Positions 46,617 to 57,869 of a stretch of DNA of 64,000 bases are shown here, in pieces. Under the pieces are notes generated by a model. It was given only the letters and a program-made list of their open reading frames with translations. It did not search any database and had not been told where the DNA came from. A program made the position numbers and the translations under genes. Origin of the DNA: Combretum micranthum (lineage: Eukaryota; Streptophyta; Magnoliopsida; Myrtales; Combretaceae); NCBI GenBank assembly GCA_024138025.1, contig JAMXBD010000209.1, forward strand, positions 248,001 through 312,000, written 5' to 3'. Numbering within the stretch: the first letter of the stretch is position 1; the number at the start of each line of letters is the position of its first letter.

Positions 46617-47183
46617 ACCCATTACTATAGTGACAACTTTACGGGATGGAAAAAAAATAAAATAAAATAAAAGAGGAATGACCATTCCTTCAAGTGAACA
46701 TTCCATATAAATATTATAACCTTTATGCATATGCTCGCCTAACTTTAGTAAATGGACCCATGAGGCCATGACAAGTTTATCTTTATTTTACTCTCTTTTA
46801 AGCATAATTTTCCTTACGACTAGCTAGTCCTCGGTCTGCCGACTGCCATGCCACCAATCTCCCTGCTCAAGTCATTTTAGCTTCCAACAGCCCTGTAGCC
46901 TCAAATATGACTTCTCCTTGATCCCACAAAACACACCTTCCCCTTCCTCCTCATCCAGTCTTCATTTCCACGTGTCCTTACCTCTTCTTGTCCTCTCCTC
47001 TTCCTTCTCTTCCCACCCTTCTTTTATCATTTTCCTATATCCCATTCACACTCCTTTCATCCTCACACGCTTTATTCATTCTTAAGATCGCCTACCAAAA
47101 GCACACAACTTGACTACCCAGCCATCTTTCTTTCCTCAGATCCATCACGACATTCCAAACTTTCTGCTTCCAAGACCGCAAAA
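46617..47183 (+). promoter_or_regulatory. Promoter and 5' UTR of the PAP2 phosphatase gene
   Basis: A TATA-like CCATATAAATATT lies near 46705. A G-box/ABRE-like CACGTGTC is at 46969-46976. A long C/T-rich leader (about 46915-47160) runs up to the start codon, typical of plant 5' UTRs. The transcription start is not defined. Confidence 0.45.
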
Positions 47184-47852
47184 ATGGCGCACCCACCATT
47201 AAAGGCCGTGACTTTAACCCATGTTAGGTACCAAAGAGGAGACCCAATTGGCCATTTCCTAGCTTGGGTCTCCTTAGTCCCTGTTTTCATTAGCCTAGGT
47301 GGTTTTGTCACACATTTCATATTCCGTCGTGAGTTGCAGGGCATGTTCTTTGCGTTAGGTCTTCTAATTTCCCAATTCATCAATGAACTCATTAAAACAT
47401 CTGTCCAACAAGCCAGACCTGAGACATGTGTCCTCCTAGAAATGTGTGATTCTCATGGTTGGCCTTCAAGTCACTCGCAGTACATGTTCTTTTTTGCTGT
47501 TTATTTTAGTCTTTTGACTTACAAGGGTATTGCTTTCTGGGGCAAGAGGAATTTCTTTGGGGGTGTGTTTTTGCCATGGAGTTCGGCTGTTTTGACCATG
47601 TGGTCTAGGGTTTATTTGGGGTATCATACGGTTGCTCAGGTCTTTGCTGGGGCTGCTTTGGGGATTTTTCTTGGTGGGGTTTGGTTTTGGGTGGTGAATT
47701 CTCATTTGTATCATTATTTTCCTGTTATTGAGGAAAGTGCCTTTGGGAGGATGTTCTATGTGAAGGATACTTCTCATATTCATAATGTTTTGAAGTTTGA
47801 GTATGATAATGCAAGGGCTGCTAGGAAGAATATGGCTTCAAAGTCCAATTGA
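47184..47852 (+). CDS. LPPG: Dolichyl-diphosphatase / lipid phosphate phosphatase gamma-like, PAP2 family
   Basis: The 222-residue product is an integral membrane phosphatase that removes a phosphate from a polyisoprenyl or lipid phosphate. The three PAP2 motifs are complete: K71 to R78-P79 (KTSVQQARP), P94-S95-S96-H97 in GWPSSHSQ, and S141-R142 to H148 (SRVYLGYH). Four or five hydrophobic segments surround them (about 24-40, 52-66, 99-112, 127-140 and 152-172). The tail KDTSHIHNVLKFEYDNARAA is conserved. From memory it closely resembles Arabidopsis LPP-gamma (At5g03080), which was reported as plastidial. The same family includes ER dolichyl diphosphatases (CWH8/DOLPP1), which recycle dolichyl-PP for N-glycosylation. 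Sequence alone does not decide between them. No transit peptide is evident. The ATG follows a C/T-rich leader and no in-frame upstream start gives a homologous extension. The gene is intact and intronless. Confidence 0.92.
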   Translation: MAHPPLKAVTLTHVRYQRGDPIGHFLAWVSLVPVFISLGGFVTHFIFRRELQGMFFALGLLISQFINELIKTSVQQARPETCVLLEMCDSHGWPSSHSQYMFFFAVYFSLLTYKGIAFWGKRNFFGGVFLPWSSAVLTMWSRVYLGYHTVAQVFAGAALGIFLGGVWFWVVNSHLYHYFPVIEESAFGRMFYVKDTSHIHNVLKFEYDNARAARKNMASKSN

Positions 47853-50791
47853 TTGATCAGATGGTCCTTTTGTTTCTTAGGTTGGTGTTTGCTGGCTCTT
47901 TTCTTCATCTATACATGCTCTTACCGATTTGGTTGATATGGTAATGTATGACTATTTGGCCTTGGTGTTAGTTTGATAATTTTATAATTGTACTGTTGTT
48001 CTTCTTGTTCGTGTAGTGTTTGCGATTTCTTGACGTAATACATAAGAAGTTGATATAAAGATTGCCTTTTGAGGATGCACTTCTGTTTGTTTTGCAAAAA
48101 TCTTATTCCTGGCCTTTTTCCCCGTATTTGTCATAATGATAGCTTTATTATTGTTGAATATTCTTGTAATAACTTGGGAGGTCGCACAAATTAGCTGTTT
48201 AGAGCTGCAATAATGGTAATAGGGGAAGGTAGGTAGCAGCCGTAGATAGCCTTGCTGGTTAATCACTGTAAAATGTTGATGGAAAATATGGAAAATAACT
48301 ATTATTTTGAAGATGAGGAAATAATTGTTCATCCTTATTTTGCATAGTTCTTCTGCCACCACTTAGCACTTCAAGTCTGCTAGTATTTATTATCTTTCGT
48401 GATTATTATGATAATATTCGAAAATTGCAAAATTCTAATTATAAGAAATGTCAAAGAAAGTTCCAAAAACGTTTGCTGCAAAACAAACACACCCTTTGTT
48501 ATGTCGAATTATGAGTACACAGTTCACTTTATGTGATACCTGTCAATTGTCTCTGTAGATTGCTTTACAGGTTGTATGTACCCATGATAGAACACTTAAG
48601 TTATAGAATCCAATAAATGATATAAATTTATAATCTTTTGCTTCGAAATCTTGGACTGCTCATCTAAGGTACACACTTGATCGGGTGGCTTTTACTCTCC
48701 TCCTAACTGCCCCATTTTAGGAGAATAATACCAAGAGTTTGCTTCTCACATTTGGATGGCATGTGTGCTCTTTCTTCTTCCTGCTCAATTATATAGTTGG
48801 AGCTAGCTACCCAGTATGTGATGCGCCTCCTTTTATATTATCTATAGTCAGTTTTGTGCACAGGAGAGATTTGACATCATTGCATTTATATTTAGCCTTT
48901 CTTATCAAAGTGCTTTTTGTGAATGAGGACGCAATGTACTTAAGAAGCTGTTGCATCTTATACCTGTTCCCTTTTTCATCTCCAGTATGATGTATGGGAA
49001 GTGGGAGATCCTAATTGTTGTTGAAAGAGTAAACTTCTTAGAAATGATACACTTATGTGGTCTCATCTTTCCTGTAATGCTGTTGTCTAAACTCTAGTTT
49101 TGAATAACTATGATATATTTACTTTTATTCTGCTTTCAAGCATGGGAAAAGGCTATCATGATGTTGTTATAGTAGCATGGCTTTTTAGATTAGTTGAAGA
49201 ACCGGTCAAATTGTGGCCTTATAAAGCTGGAAAACTAAGTTTAGATGTGGCGTTTTATCATATTTAGCACCTTTGAACCTCTCATCTCGTTTTTTTCTGA
49301 TTCTTTTGTGTAAAACTAACTTTTTGTGACAAGTACCAAAAACAGGGGAGATAGATAGGGAAGTTATTATTTCGAGATGTTGAGTCGCTGTGCAATTTTA
49401 TTCTGTTAATTGTATCATTTCATCCACAAAAGATGATGTGCTGTTCACCTGTTTGTGTAGGTGGTTGTTAGTAAATATACACACTTTAGAACTGATCTTA
49501 GTAGCATTACCTATTGTCAATGCATAAGAAATGAGCCAGGGGCATCCTACCAGAAAGAAATGTTTGTTGTAAAGCAGGTTTTTCATGACTCTCTTCTGAG
49601 TTTAAAGTGTCGGTATGCTTCTTTCAATTCATTCGAGCTTTGCAGAAGAATAGCTATATTATTTCATCCCTATCTGTAGTTGATCAAACTCAAACATGCT
49701 GCTGATGTTTTAGATGCAGTGTTCTTAACTGCCAGCACAGCTGTTTCCATTTAAAATGCTTGTGGCTACATATGTACTTGTTGCATGGTTGTGTCTACTG
49801 TATTGTCAACATATAGATTGGACTTTGAGGTGAATTCATATGATGCAATGATACATTACTTGACTTTGAGGTGAATTCATATGATGCAATGATACATTAC
49901 TTTGAACTCTTTGATCATATCTTTCTAAAAGATTGGTTCGCAGTAGATTCGATAAACAGATGCACCAAGGTTGGATTGATTAAATATGGCGTTCGGAAAC
50001 TTTTAAGTTTACATCACACAATTGAAAATATACTAAAGGTTTGCCTGATTAACTTTACTGAAAAAACATTTCCCTAATTTCTTTTGATTAGGTGGAGGAG
50101 TGCTTCAAAAGGGCTCTTAGATAGTTTCTTTGGACATTGGAAGCAGCTTGCAGATTGACCTTATTGTAGCTGGAACCGCGTTGGAGAACATACATTGCAT
50201 ATTTGTAATTTTACTGTGTCCATCTTGCAGAAGTGAGCAAGAAAACTACAAATTTTTTAATGTTTTTTAAGCTCATTTGGGATCTGCATATAGCAACATA
50301 GTGTATAAGTTTATTTCATTGATCTTTGGCAGGTATGCTCGTAGTGAGCAAACCTGGAGTTACATGAACAGGAAGTAGAGTTATCTACTAAGTTGCATTC
50401 TGATGTTATTATGTGCTTTCTCTTACGTACATGCACAATATCTTGAGATAAATTCAAAAGAGGAAGGAATCTTACATGATTTTCCAAGTTTATACATTGG
50501 AAAAAAAAAAAAAAAAACGACTGAACAACTGTTTCTATAGCACTTGAAAAAATTATTAAAGTATAGCTTAGATGAAAATAATTGCCAAAATCCACTCTAA
50601 AACTGGGACTATAAGATTGTAATATAATGTTTTTTTTTTTTTTTTACATATATTGTACCGGATATCGAGTTTGCATATCATACATGCATCGCATCTATAA
50701 TATATAGGATATAGGATATAATGTTTTGTACATATATTTCATTTTGTAGGTGAGATATAATGCTTTATTATAGGTTGATATGTACGAGTGT
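47853..50791 (+). other. 3' UTR and downstream region of the PAP2 gene
   Basis: The stretch is less AT-rich than the transposon tracts and has no recognisable transposon ends, so it looks like unique gene-flanking DNA. A candidate polyadenylation signal AATAAA is at 48612-48617. It contains no homologous protein; several open frames below 85 codons show no domain. Alternatively spliced 3' UTR is possible. A 41-bp tandem duplication lies at 49821-49902 and A and T homopolymers at about 50501 and 50631. Confidence 0.45.
49821..49902. repeat. 41-bp tandem duplication
   Basis: Two adjacent identical units of 41 bases start at 49821 and 49862, each beginning GACTTTGAGGTGAATTC. They lie downstream of the PAP2 gene in otherwise unique DNA. 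Confidence 0.9.
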
Positions 50792-50985
50792 TTGTTTGAA
50801 TTGTTAGATTTTCATTTATATTTTATTTGTATATCGTTTATACTTGTATCTTATCTATATGATATTCGTTTGATCTTTTTGTAAGTATAAATGTTTATTT
50901 TTTATTTATATTTATTTCTTAATAAATATTTATTTGAAAACAATAAAAATAAAATGATTAGAAAATGGTGAAACGAACTGACCCA
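50792..50985 (+). mobile_element. MITE family M2, copy 3
   Basis: The copy opens TGTTTGTTTGAATTGTTAG and closes GGTGAAACGAACTGACCC. It aligns with copy 2 at 46446-46616. Confidence 0.55.
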
Positions 50986-52093
50986 ATCTTCCTAGGTGAA
51001 TTATCGCAGGCCAATTCAAATATTATTTGTTCTTGTACTTTTCATGTAATACATGAACAACAGCAGAGGAGAAGGGGCGGTAAAGCTATTGTTTTTCAAA
51101 CGGGTACTCCGAATTGCCTCCGATAACCGTTTAAATGGTGCATAAAATATATTGATTTTAGTATTTCCGCCGTGTCATTATTTATTTTTTTTGGGCCAAA
51201 AGGAGTGCCATTTTTTGTGCATTCGAATGGGTTTGTTGCACAAATGATCCACTCGATTAAAGCAAAAATCAAATATGTGAAAGTATGTTCATATTAGCGA
51301 TTTAAAAAGAAATGAAAATATTTGAATATAATCTACCATAATTATGGTAACCATTTTTAATGCACATCTTTTATTTAGATTTTATACTATTTCAAGGTCA
51401 CAAAATATAGATAATGATAAATTAGAATTATTTCTTCTATTGTATAAACTACCAAAAAAAAATATATATATATATATGTATATATATAAACAATACGTTC
51501 CTATTAACGGTTAGAATAACATACTGTTGTATAGCCAAATCTTATCCTTGATTAGAGAATCATTAAGCATTTTATAGTACATAATTTTACTTAGATTATA
51601 CACTAAATTTAGACCACCAAATATGAATAATATTAGGTGGGTAACAGTATGTGGATAGGAAAATTTTATGATTCAATTGTGTTTACTTTAAACTCTTTCT
51701 TTCTCTTAGTGACTCCTTTTACAAACCTTAGTGCAAATGGGTTGTCTCTCTTCTAATTCTTTTTCCATCTTTTGTAATCTATCACCACTTATTTCAATAG
51801 TTGTAAATCTACTATTGCTAACATCATATTCAGGTTGTAATTTACTATTTCCATCATCACTAATGATCTAGATGGTTTAAGGATTGTGGAGATCAAGATC
51901 AAGTAAATATCATTATGTCGGAACCTTTAGAATAAACAGTTTTCTTATGTATCTATTGTTTTTGTTATTCACTTTAACTTCATGGCCTACATGGAATTTT
52001 GCTATCACTTTTATGAGATGTAGTCATGAGTTGGTTGAGTTTTATTCCATCTATGGAACATTTTGACTATAGAAAAGATTTGTCATTTATATA
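50986..52093. other. Intergenic AT-rich DNA, no gene seen
   Basis: A TA repeat lies at about 51464-51488. No gene or transposon end was recognised. Confidence 0.5.
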
Positions 52094-54658
52094 CACTATA
52101 GAAAATTTTGGTTTTAGAGACGGAGAATTTTGTCTTTAAAGACCTTTAGAGATAGATTTTCCATTGCAAATTCCTTTTTATATATATATTTTTTATCCGT
52201 TGCAAATTTGCAACAAGATTTTTGTCTCTGATGATGATAAAATCTGTCTTTAATTCTTTACATATTATAAAGTCAAAATTAAAATATTCCATCATAAAAT
52301 TGTCTCTAATTCTTTGTAAATTACATATATATATATATATATAAACTAATTCCATTGCAAATCCATCTATGTTTTGCAATTAAGATACTAATTATAATTA
52401 ATTTTTTTATTTAGTTCCCCTTTTTCTAGCTAGTATATTGCTCTCAATCTCTCATTGCTCTCTAATTTGTTTAACATTGCTTATTTTAGTGAGTTATAAC
52501 ACAATTTTTTTTTGTCCTTCCCAACCAATAAACCAATTGATGTCTTTATGAATAAAGTTCGATCACATTTTATTTGAAATATATCAAACTTTTTGAAATT
52601 TGTTATACAAAGCATTTAACATACTTGTAATGAATAAATATTAACTTAATTAACTAATATTATAATATATTATATTTTACCAATTTGATGCATTTTTTCA
52701 TTAATAATAAATTTATTAAAATAAACTATAACATTTACGTATTTATATATGTTCATATATATGGTAAGTCTATATTTTATACTAATTATTTTATATTATA
52801 TATTTAATTATTGAAATATACTATATTTTCAAGTAGTATATTATCTTTATAAACTACGACAAAATCATGTAATTAAACGAATTCCATCGCAAATCTATCT
52901 CTGTTTTGGGATTAAGGTATTACCGAATTAATTATAATTTAATTTTTTTATTTAGTTATCTATTGCCTAACTATTATATTACTCTCATTACAATTCTGAT
53001 TTGTTTGTCATTTTTTTCATTTTGGTAGGATGCAACAAATGGTTTTATACTTCTTCGGATATCATCTATCATGAAATGCTATATAATGAGCATACTTAAC
53101 TATATAATTTGCATGAGATTCTACTAATAAATCAACTACTTTCTTCATAATTAAAGTTTGATCTCTTTCTATTTTAAAAATATCACATGTTTAAAATTTT
53201 GTTACACAAAACATTTAACATTGTTTTAATGGATAAATATTAACTTGATTAGCTAATTTGATTATTTTAGTTATATTTTACCTTTTTTTATTTTTTTCAC
53301 TAATAATACATTAATTAAAAAGTTTGTAATATTTATGTACTTATATATCATATGTTTCATCTATATGATAGATCTATATTTTGTAAAATTTATTTTTAAT
53401 TATAAATTTTATTATTAAAATATACTTTGCATTTAAATAAATTATTATTTTTTAGCAAATATGTTATTTTATACAAAACATATAACTTATATAAGATATA
53501 TACAATAAATGTATTATAAGAAATATGTATTATATGAATATATATAATGATATATTTATATGTAACAATTCTATATTTTACATTATTTATTTTATATTGT
53601 ATATTATATAATTGAAAACATTATATCTTTGAGTTATATATTATATCCTTTTTATAAAGTTTGTTATTACAGAGATGTTGTATAAAACATATAAATATAG
53701 ATTATACAAAATATAGATAATAAATATATTGTAAATAATATTAATACTTAAATATATATTTGATAATATATAAAAGTACTTAATATAAAATTTACATGAT
53801 TTATTTAATTTTATATATTGAAATATTTTGTGTCTTTAAATAGTATCATATACCTTTTTATATGATGTCTAATTACATATAAGATATTATAAAATGTAAT
53901 ACATCAATTTTTTGTAATTTCTTATATATTATATATTAGATTGTTGTTATGCACTGTAATATTAATAGAATATTGTAAATTTTTTATATAATGTGTTGTT
54001 ACATAAAAAAAATGATATCGCAAAGATAAAAATAATATTTTTATTATGATAAATTTATTTCAACTACCATTTATAATATATGATATATTAATATATATTA
54101 TATTAAAAAATGATTTATTACAAATAGAATATAATACAAAACATATATAATATTAGTTGTATTTATAAATATATTTTAAGATAGAAATTAATCAATATCT
54201 ATATATAAGTCATATTATATGCTATAAATAAATATATGTATAGGTAAAATTATATCATTAATGTATTTCATGATATATGTATATTTATATATATTAATTT
54301 ACTTTAGATACAGATTTGCAATTGAATTTAAAAAAAAAAAGGATGGTGCTAAAATATTATATTTCCCACTAAAACCAGAGATAGATTTGCAATAGAATTT
54401 GAAAATGAAAAAAGATGGCACTAAAGTATTATATTTCCAGCTAAAATCATAGACATATTTGCAACAATAGGAATTTTATCATAAGTTTGTTCGTAATTTG
54501 TCACGAATCATGTTGGAAAACATATATAAATTAGAAAATATGTCATTATTTTTTTTATATATAAAATCTGTCGCAAATCTGTCTTTGATTCATATTTTCA
54601 AAGAAAAAAAATTTCTATTGTAAAATATATATCTCTAAAGGCCAATTTTCTACTAGTA
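52094..54658. mobile_element. Non-autonomous CACTA (En/Spm) element
   Basis: The left end reads CACTATAGAAAATTTTGG. The right end reads, inverted, TACTAGTAGAAAATTGGCC, that is, the CACTA terminus with its first base changed. ATA flanks both ends (52091-52093 and 54659-54661), a 3-bp duplication as expected for CACTA elements. Subterminal zones at both ends repeat a unit around TTGCAAATCTGTCTCT in both orientations, another mark of the superfamily. The 2565-bp element has no transposase frame; the core (about 52600-54300) is almost pure A and T. It would depend on a transposase from elsewhere. Confidence 0.78.
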
Positions 54659-54719
54659 ATAGTTGGATCATTTAATTTTCTAACTCATCATTTGTCATTT
54701 TTCTTTCATCAATCATTAT

Positions 54720-54945
54720 AGGCTTGTTTGTTTCATCATATTCTTCTTATTTTAACATCATATTTTTATTGTTTTTAAACAAATATTTGTTAAAAAAACG
54801 GATACCAATTAAAAGTTGACGGTTTTTTTACTCATGAACAGACTGAAAAAATATGAGGTTGATACGATATAGATAAGTTACAAATGCAGATCTGATACAT
54901 ATATGATACAGATAAAAATCACACAATCCAAATGGACTAATTAAT
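54720..54945 (-). mobile_element. MITE family M2, copy 4
   Basis: On the minus strand the copy opens AGTCCATTTGGATTGTGTG and closes GATGAAACAAACAAGCC. It is the longest and best-preserved match to copy 2. Confidence 0.6.
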
Positions 54946-55395
54946 TAAAGCCTTAACATTGTCACTCAACCTAACGAGTTAAACCAGTATTTAATTAAAA
55001 TAATTCTGGATCATTTGCAACTATTAAAATAATTCAAGTTCTTCTAAAGGCTTGTTTCAACTATTAAAATAACTATAAGGGTTAATAAAATAAATATATC
55101 AATAATTAGACTATAATTGTGTATAAAATTAAATCTTAAAAATTTTATAGGTTTGGTTATGCAAAAATATAGACAACATCATAAAGTTTTCAATAACTTA
55201 ATATTATATACCAAAATCTTACCCTTGATTTAAGAATTATTAAGCAATAGTTAGGAGCCCGCACAATGTGCGATTATAAAGCCCATTCTTCAAAATACAA
55301 TTGGAACTAACAACAACAATATATTGTCTTTACAGCACAATCATAATATAAAGTGGAAAAAGTTTTGGAAATTAATATATATATATATATATATA

Positions 55396-57869
55396 TGAAA
55401 TGACCCAAAGTTGATTTATAATTAATACATGTAGATTGATTGTTGCATGTGTGTATATGTATGTGTAGAGTGAATTGTGGTATGAGTTAGGAAGTAATAA
55501 CTAAATATGAGTCTTTGGTAAATGTATTTAGAATGGTAGTTTATTCATGTTATTCAATTGTTATGTTAATGAAGTGGTTGTTGTAGTAATTAATGTTTGA
55601 TGAATTGAGTGTGTTTTGAGCTAAGTTTATAGTCTTTAACTTAGCAGATTTTTTGCCTTCTTAAGCTCAAATTTAAGCCTAAATCCAAGCCCAATCAAGG
55701 CCCAAAGCCTTTTCCAAATCTCCCCCATTCCCCCCACCCCCCCCCCCCCCTCGAAAGTCAATATAGATTAGAATAAACATCAAAGTATATTTGCATAATT
55801 AAACAATCCAAAACAGAACAAAAGGAGAGGAAAATTTGTAACTCTAGAAGGCCAACAATTTCCAACACCCAAATTAAGTTTTCTTGGACTCAACACACCA
55901 AAAATCCTTCCTCAAGCCTTATATATACATTGAGGTAAGTTTATTTGATGTTTGAGATGTCTTATTTTCCTCTTAATCCATGAAATATGCATGTGTAGTA
56001 TAATACAAGTAGTTGATATACTAAATTCTTGTTGAGATATTGTAGAGTGATTAGGAAAGCTTTAGATAGAATGCTTGACATGTTATAGATAGGTTGTGGT
56101 GGGCTCTCATGTGATTTGGAAAGAGTTGGAAGAGTTAAAATGTAAAAATTTTTATATTTTGAAAACAGAGGAAATTTGCAATGCGAATTGTAGTGTACGC
56201 CGCCGGCATACATGTCGATGTTAGAGTTTTTATTTCCGATCTTTTGGAAATTATGTTAAATGTCGCCGGTGTTGAAGTCGGAATTTGCCGACATTAGAAT
56301 CCCGATTTTTGATCTTTTGAAATTTTTTTTAAACGCCGCCGGCGTTGGAATTGAAATTGCCAGCGTAAAGACTCCAAGGTTCTATGCAGAATGCATACTT
56401 CTTAACGCCGCCTTATATGCTGTCGGCGTATGGTCCTACACCCCCGGCGTTAAGGTTTGCATTGCCAGCATTAATGGTCGGTGTGAACTTTGTAAATTTC
56501 AAAATTTTCTAACTTCTTCCAACATCTTCCAATACATGATATAAGACTTTTTTATCAAAGATTTGTCATATATATATGTTATGTGATGACTTTGGATTGT
56601 TTTTACATAAGGTTCAATAATTTTCGTAAGTTATAATCTAGTGAATATAAGCTTGACTTAGGATAGTAATGTGATATAATTGATTTATGTGGAATAGAGA
56701 TAAATACTCAATTAGAGATTCTCGTCAATTCCCAAATCAAACAAGGTACATAGTACTTTGATTGATTGTTGCTTAGGGTAGGTATATACCAATTTGATCT
56801 TAATCAAAGAATAATAAGAGATATTGAAATTGGTTGTGCTTTACGTCATTGAATCCGGAACCGGGGAGCGACAACCTTGTCATGATGCAATGGCACGGTA
56901 GTTTAGGCACTTAGCCCAATCCTTTGTCATGATGCAATGACTCAAATCCATGATGCAATGGTGGTTTTTTTTATTGGCTAAGTGGATAGCTAATAGGGTT
57001 AACTATATCGGTATATTCTCTACTTAGGCTCAGAAGGAAATAATATGTTTTAGTTCACAGGTATGGAATCGTTGAACTAGTTGATGTTATAGACCGGGAT
57101 AAGTGGAGTGTATAAAGGAGTGTGAACCTCAAATGATGCTATTAATATTCTTTATCGGTTAGCTATAGGAGATATAGATATCCGGTCTATCTATATCAAC
57201 TCCCTGAGTAGCTGCTGTTACTTAGGACCCCCAGAATTACCAAGCTTGAATCGGAGTTTGAATACTCCAGTGTTGTTCTATTCATTTAACTAAAGATAAT
57301 GAAGTTATGGTGATTTATTGAGTTGTATTTAGTTAAGTGAGCATGGCATATGTATTTGTTTACACTATTGTGTACTAGGCCTTTGGCTCATGCTGCTATT
57401 TTGCAGGTGACTTTGACGACGAGCCCTTTGACGATATGGGCTATGGAACTGACTAGGAGAGAGAGACCTAGTATATGCTTAGGATTTCTTTTGTTATAAT
57501 TTTTATAAAGTGTTTGGGGTTATTTGTTAAGCCTTGTAATGTATTTTGGTTTGAATTGTATTTGTAATATAGTTGGGTTGTAAATAAGATTTCTATGTTT
57601 ATATGATCATTGGGAAATTGTAATGTATATATAAATATGATGTATGACTTGTATATAGGTAATGACCTAATACTTATGTAGTGGTAATGTTTCTTAATTC
57701 AAAGCATGTGAATGTTATATCTGTTTTAAACAGGCAACCATTACAAACATCTCTTTTTCAAACGACCTTATGTATAATGCTTGAATATTGTTCCTAATAT
57801 TTGAGTATTACGTGTGGTCGAGAGATTTAGTATACTTAATATTTGGGTTAAGTGGGTCGGGTCTTTACA
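55396..57869 (+). mobile_element. Solo LTR, family L3
   Basis: The unit opens TGAAATGACCC and closes GGGTCTTTACA, an inverted pair with TG...CA ends. Both flanks are ATATA within a TA microsatellite that seems to have been the target, so the duplication is consistent but not decisive. It is 2474 bp long. Features are a C homopolymer at 55737-55750, a TATATATA box near 55920 with a splice-donor-like GAGGTAAGT near 55932, and a palindrome cluster at 56190-56470. In the 3' part are a triple CATGATGCAATG motif (56885-56965) and a GC-richer tail. No retrotransposon protein is present. The family differs in sequence from L2 but has the same plan. Confidence 0.72.
56190..56470. repeat. Cluster of CGCCGGCG palindromes in LTR L3
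   Basis: Within about 280 bp the core CGCCGGCGTT or its variants occur at least six times in both orientations (ACGCCGCCGGCAT, GTCGCCGGTGTT, ACGCCGCCGGCGTT, CCCCGGCGTTAAG). They alternate with short A/T-rich spacers such as GATCTTTTG. Confidence 0.7.

Noticed and set aside
48739..48990. 83-codon hydrophobic open frame downstream of the PAP2 gene
   Set aside because: No family resemblance and no splice context linking it to the upstream gene; hydrophobic frames arise easily in T-rich DNA.
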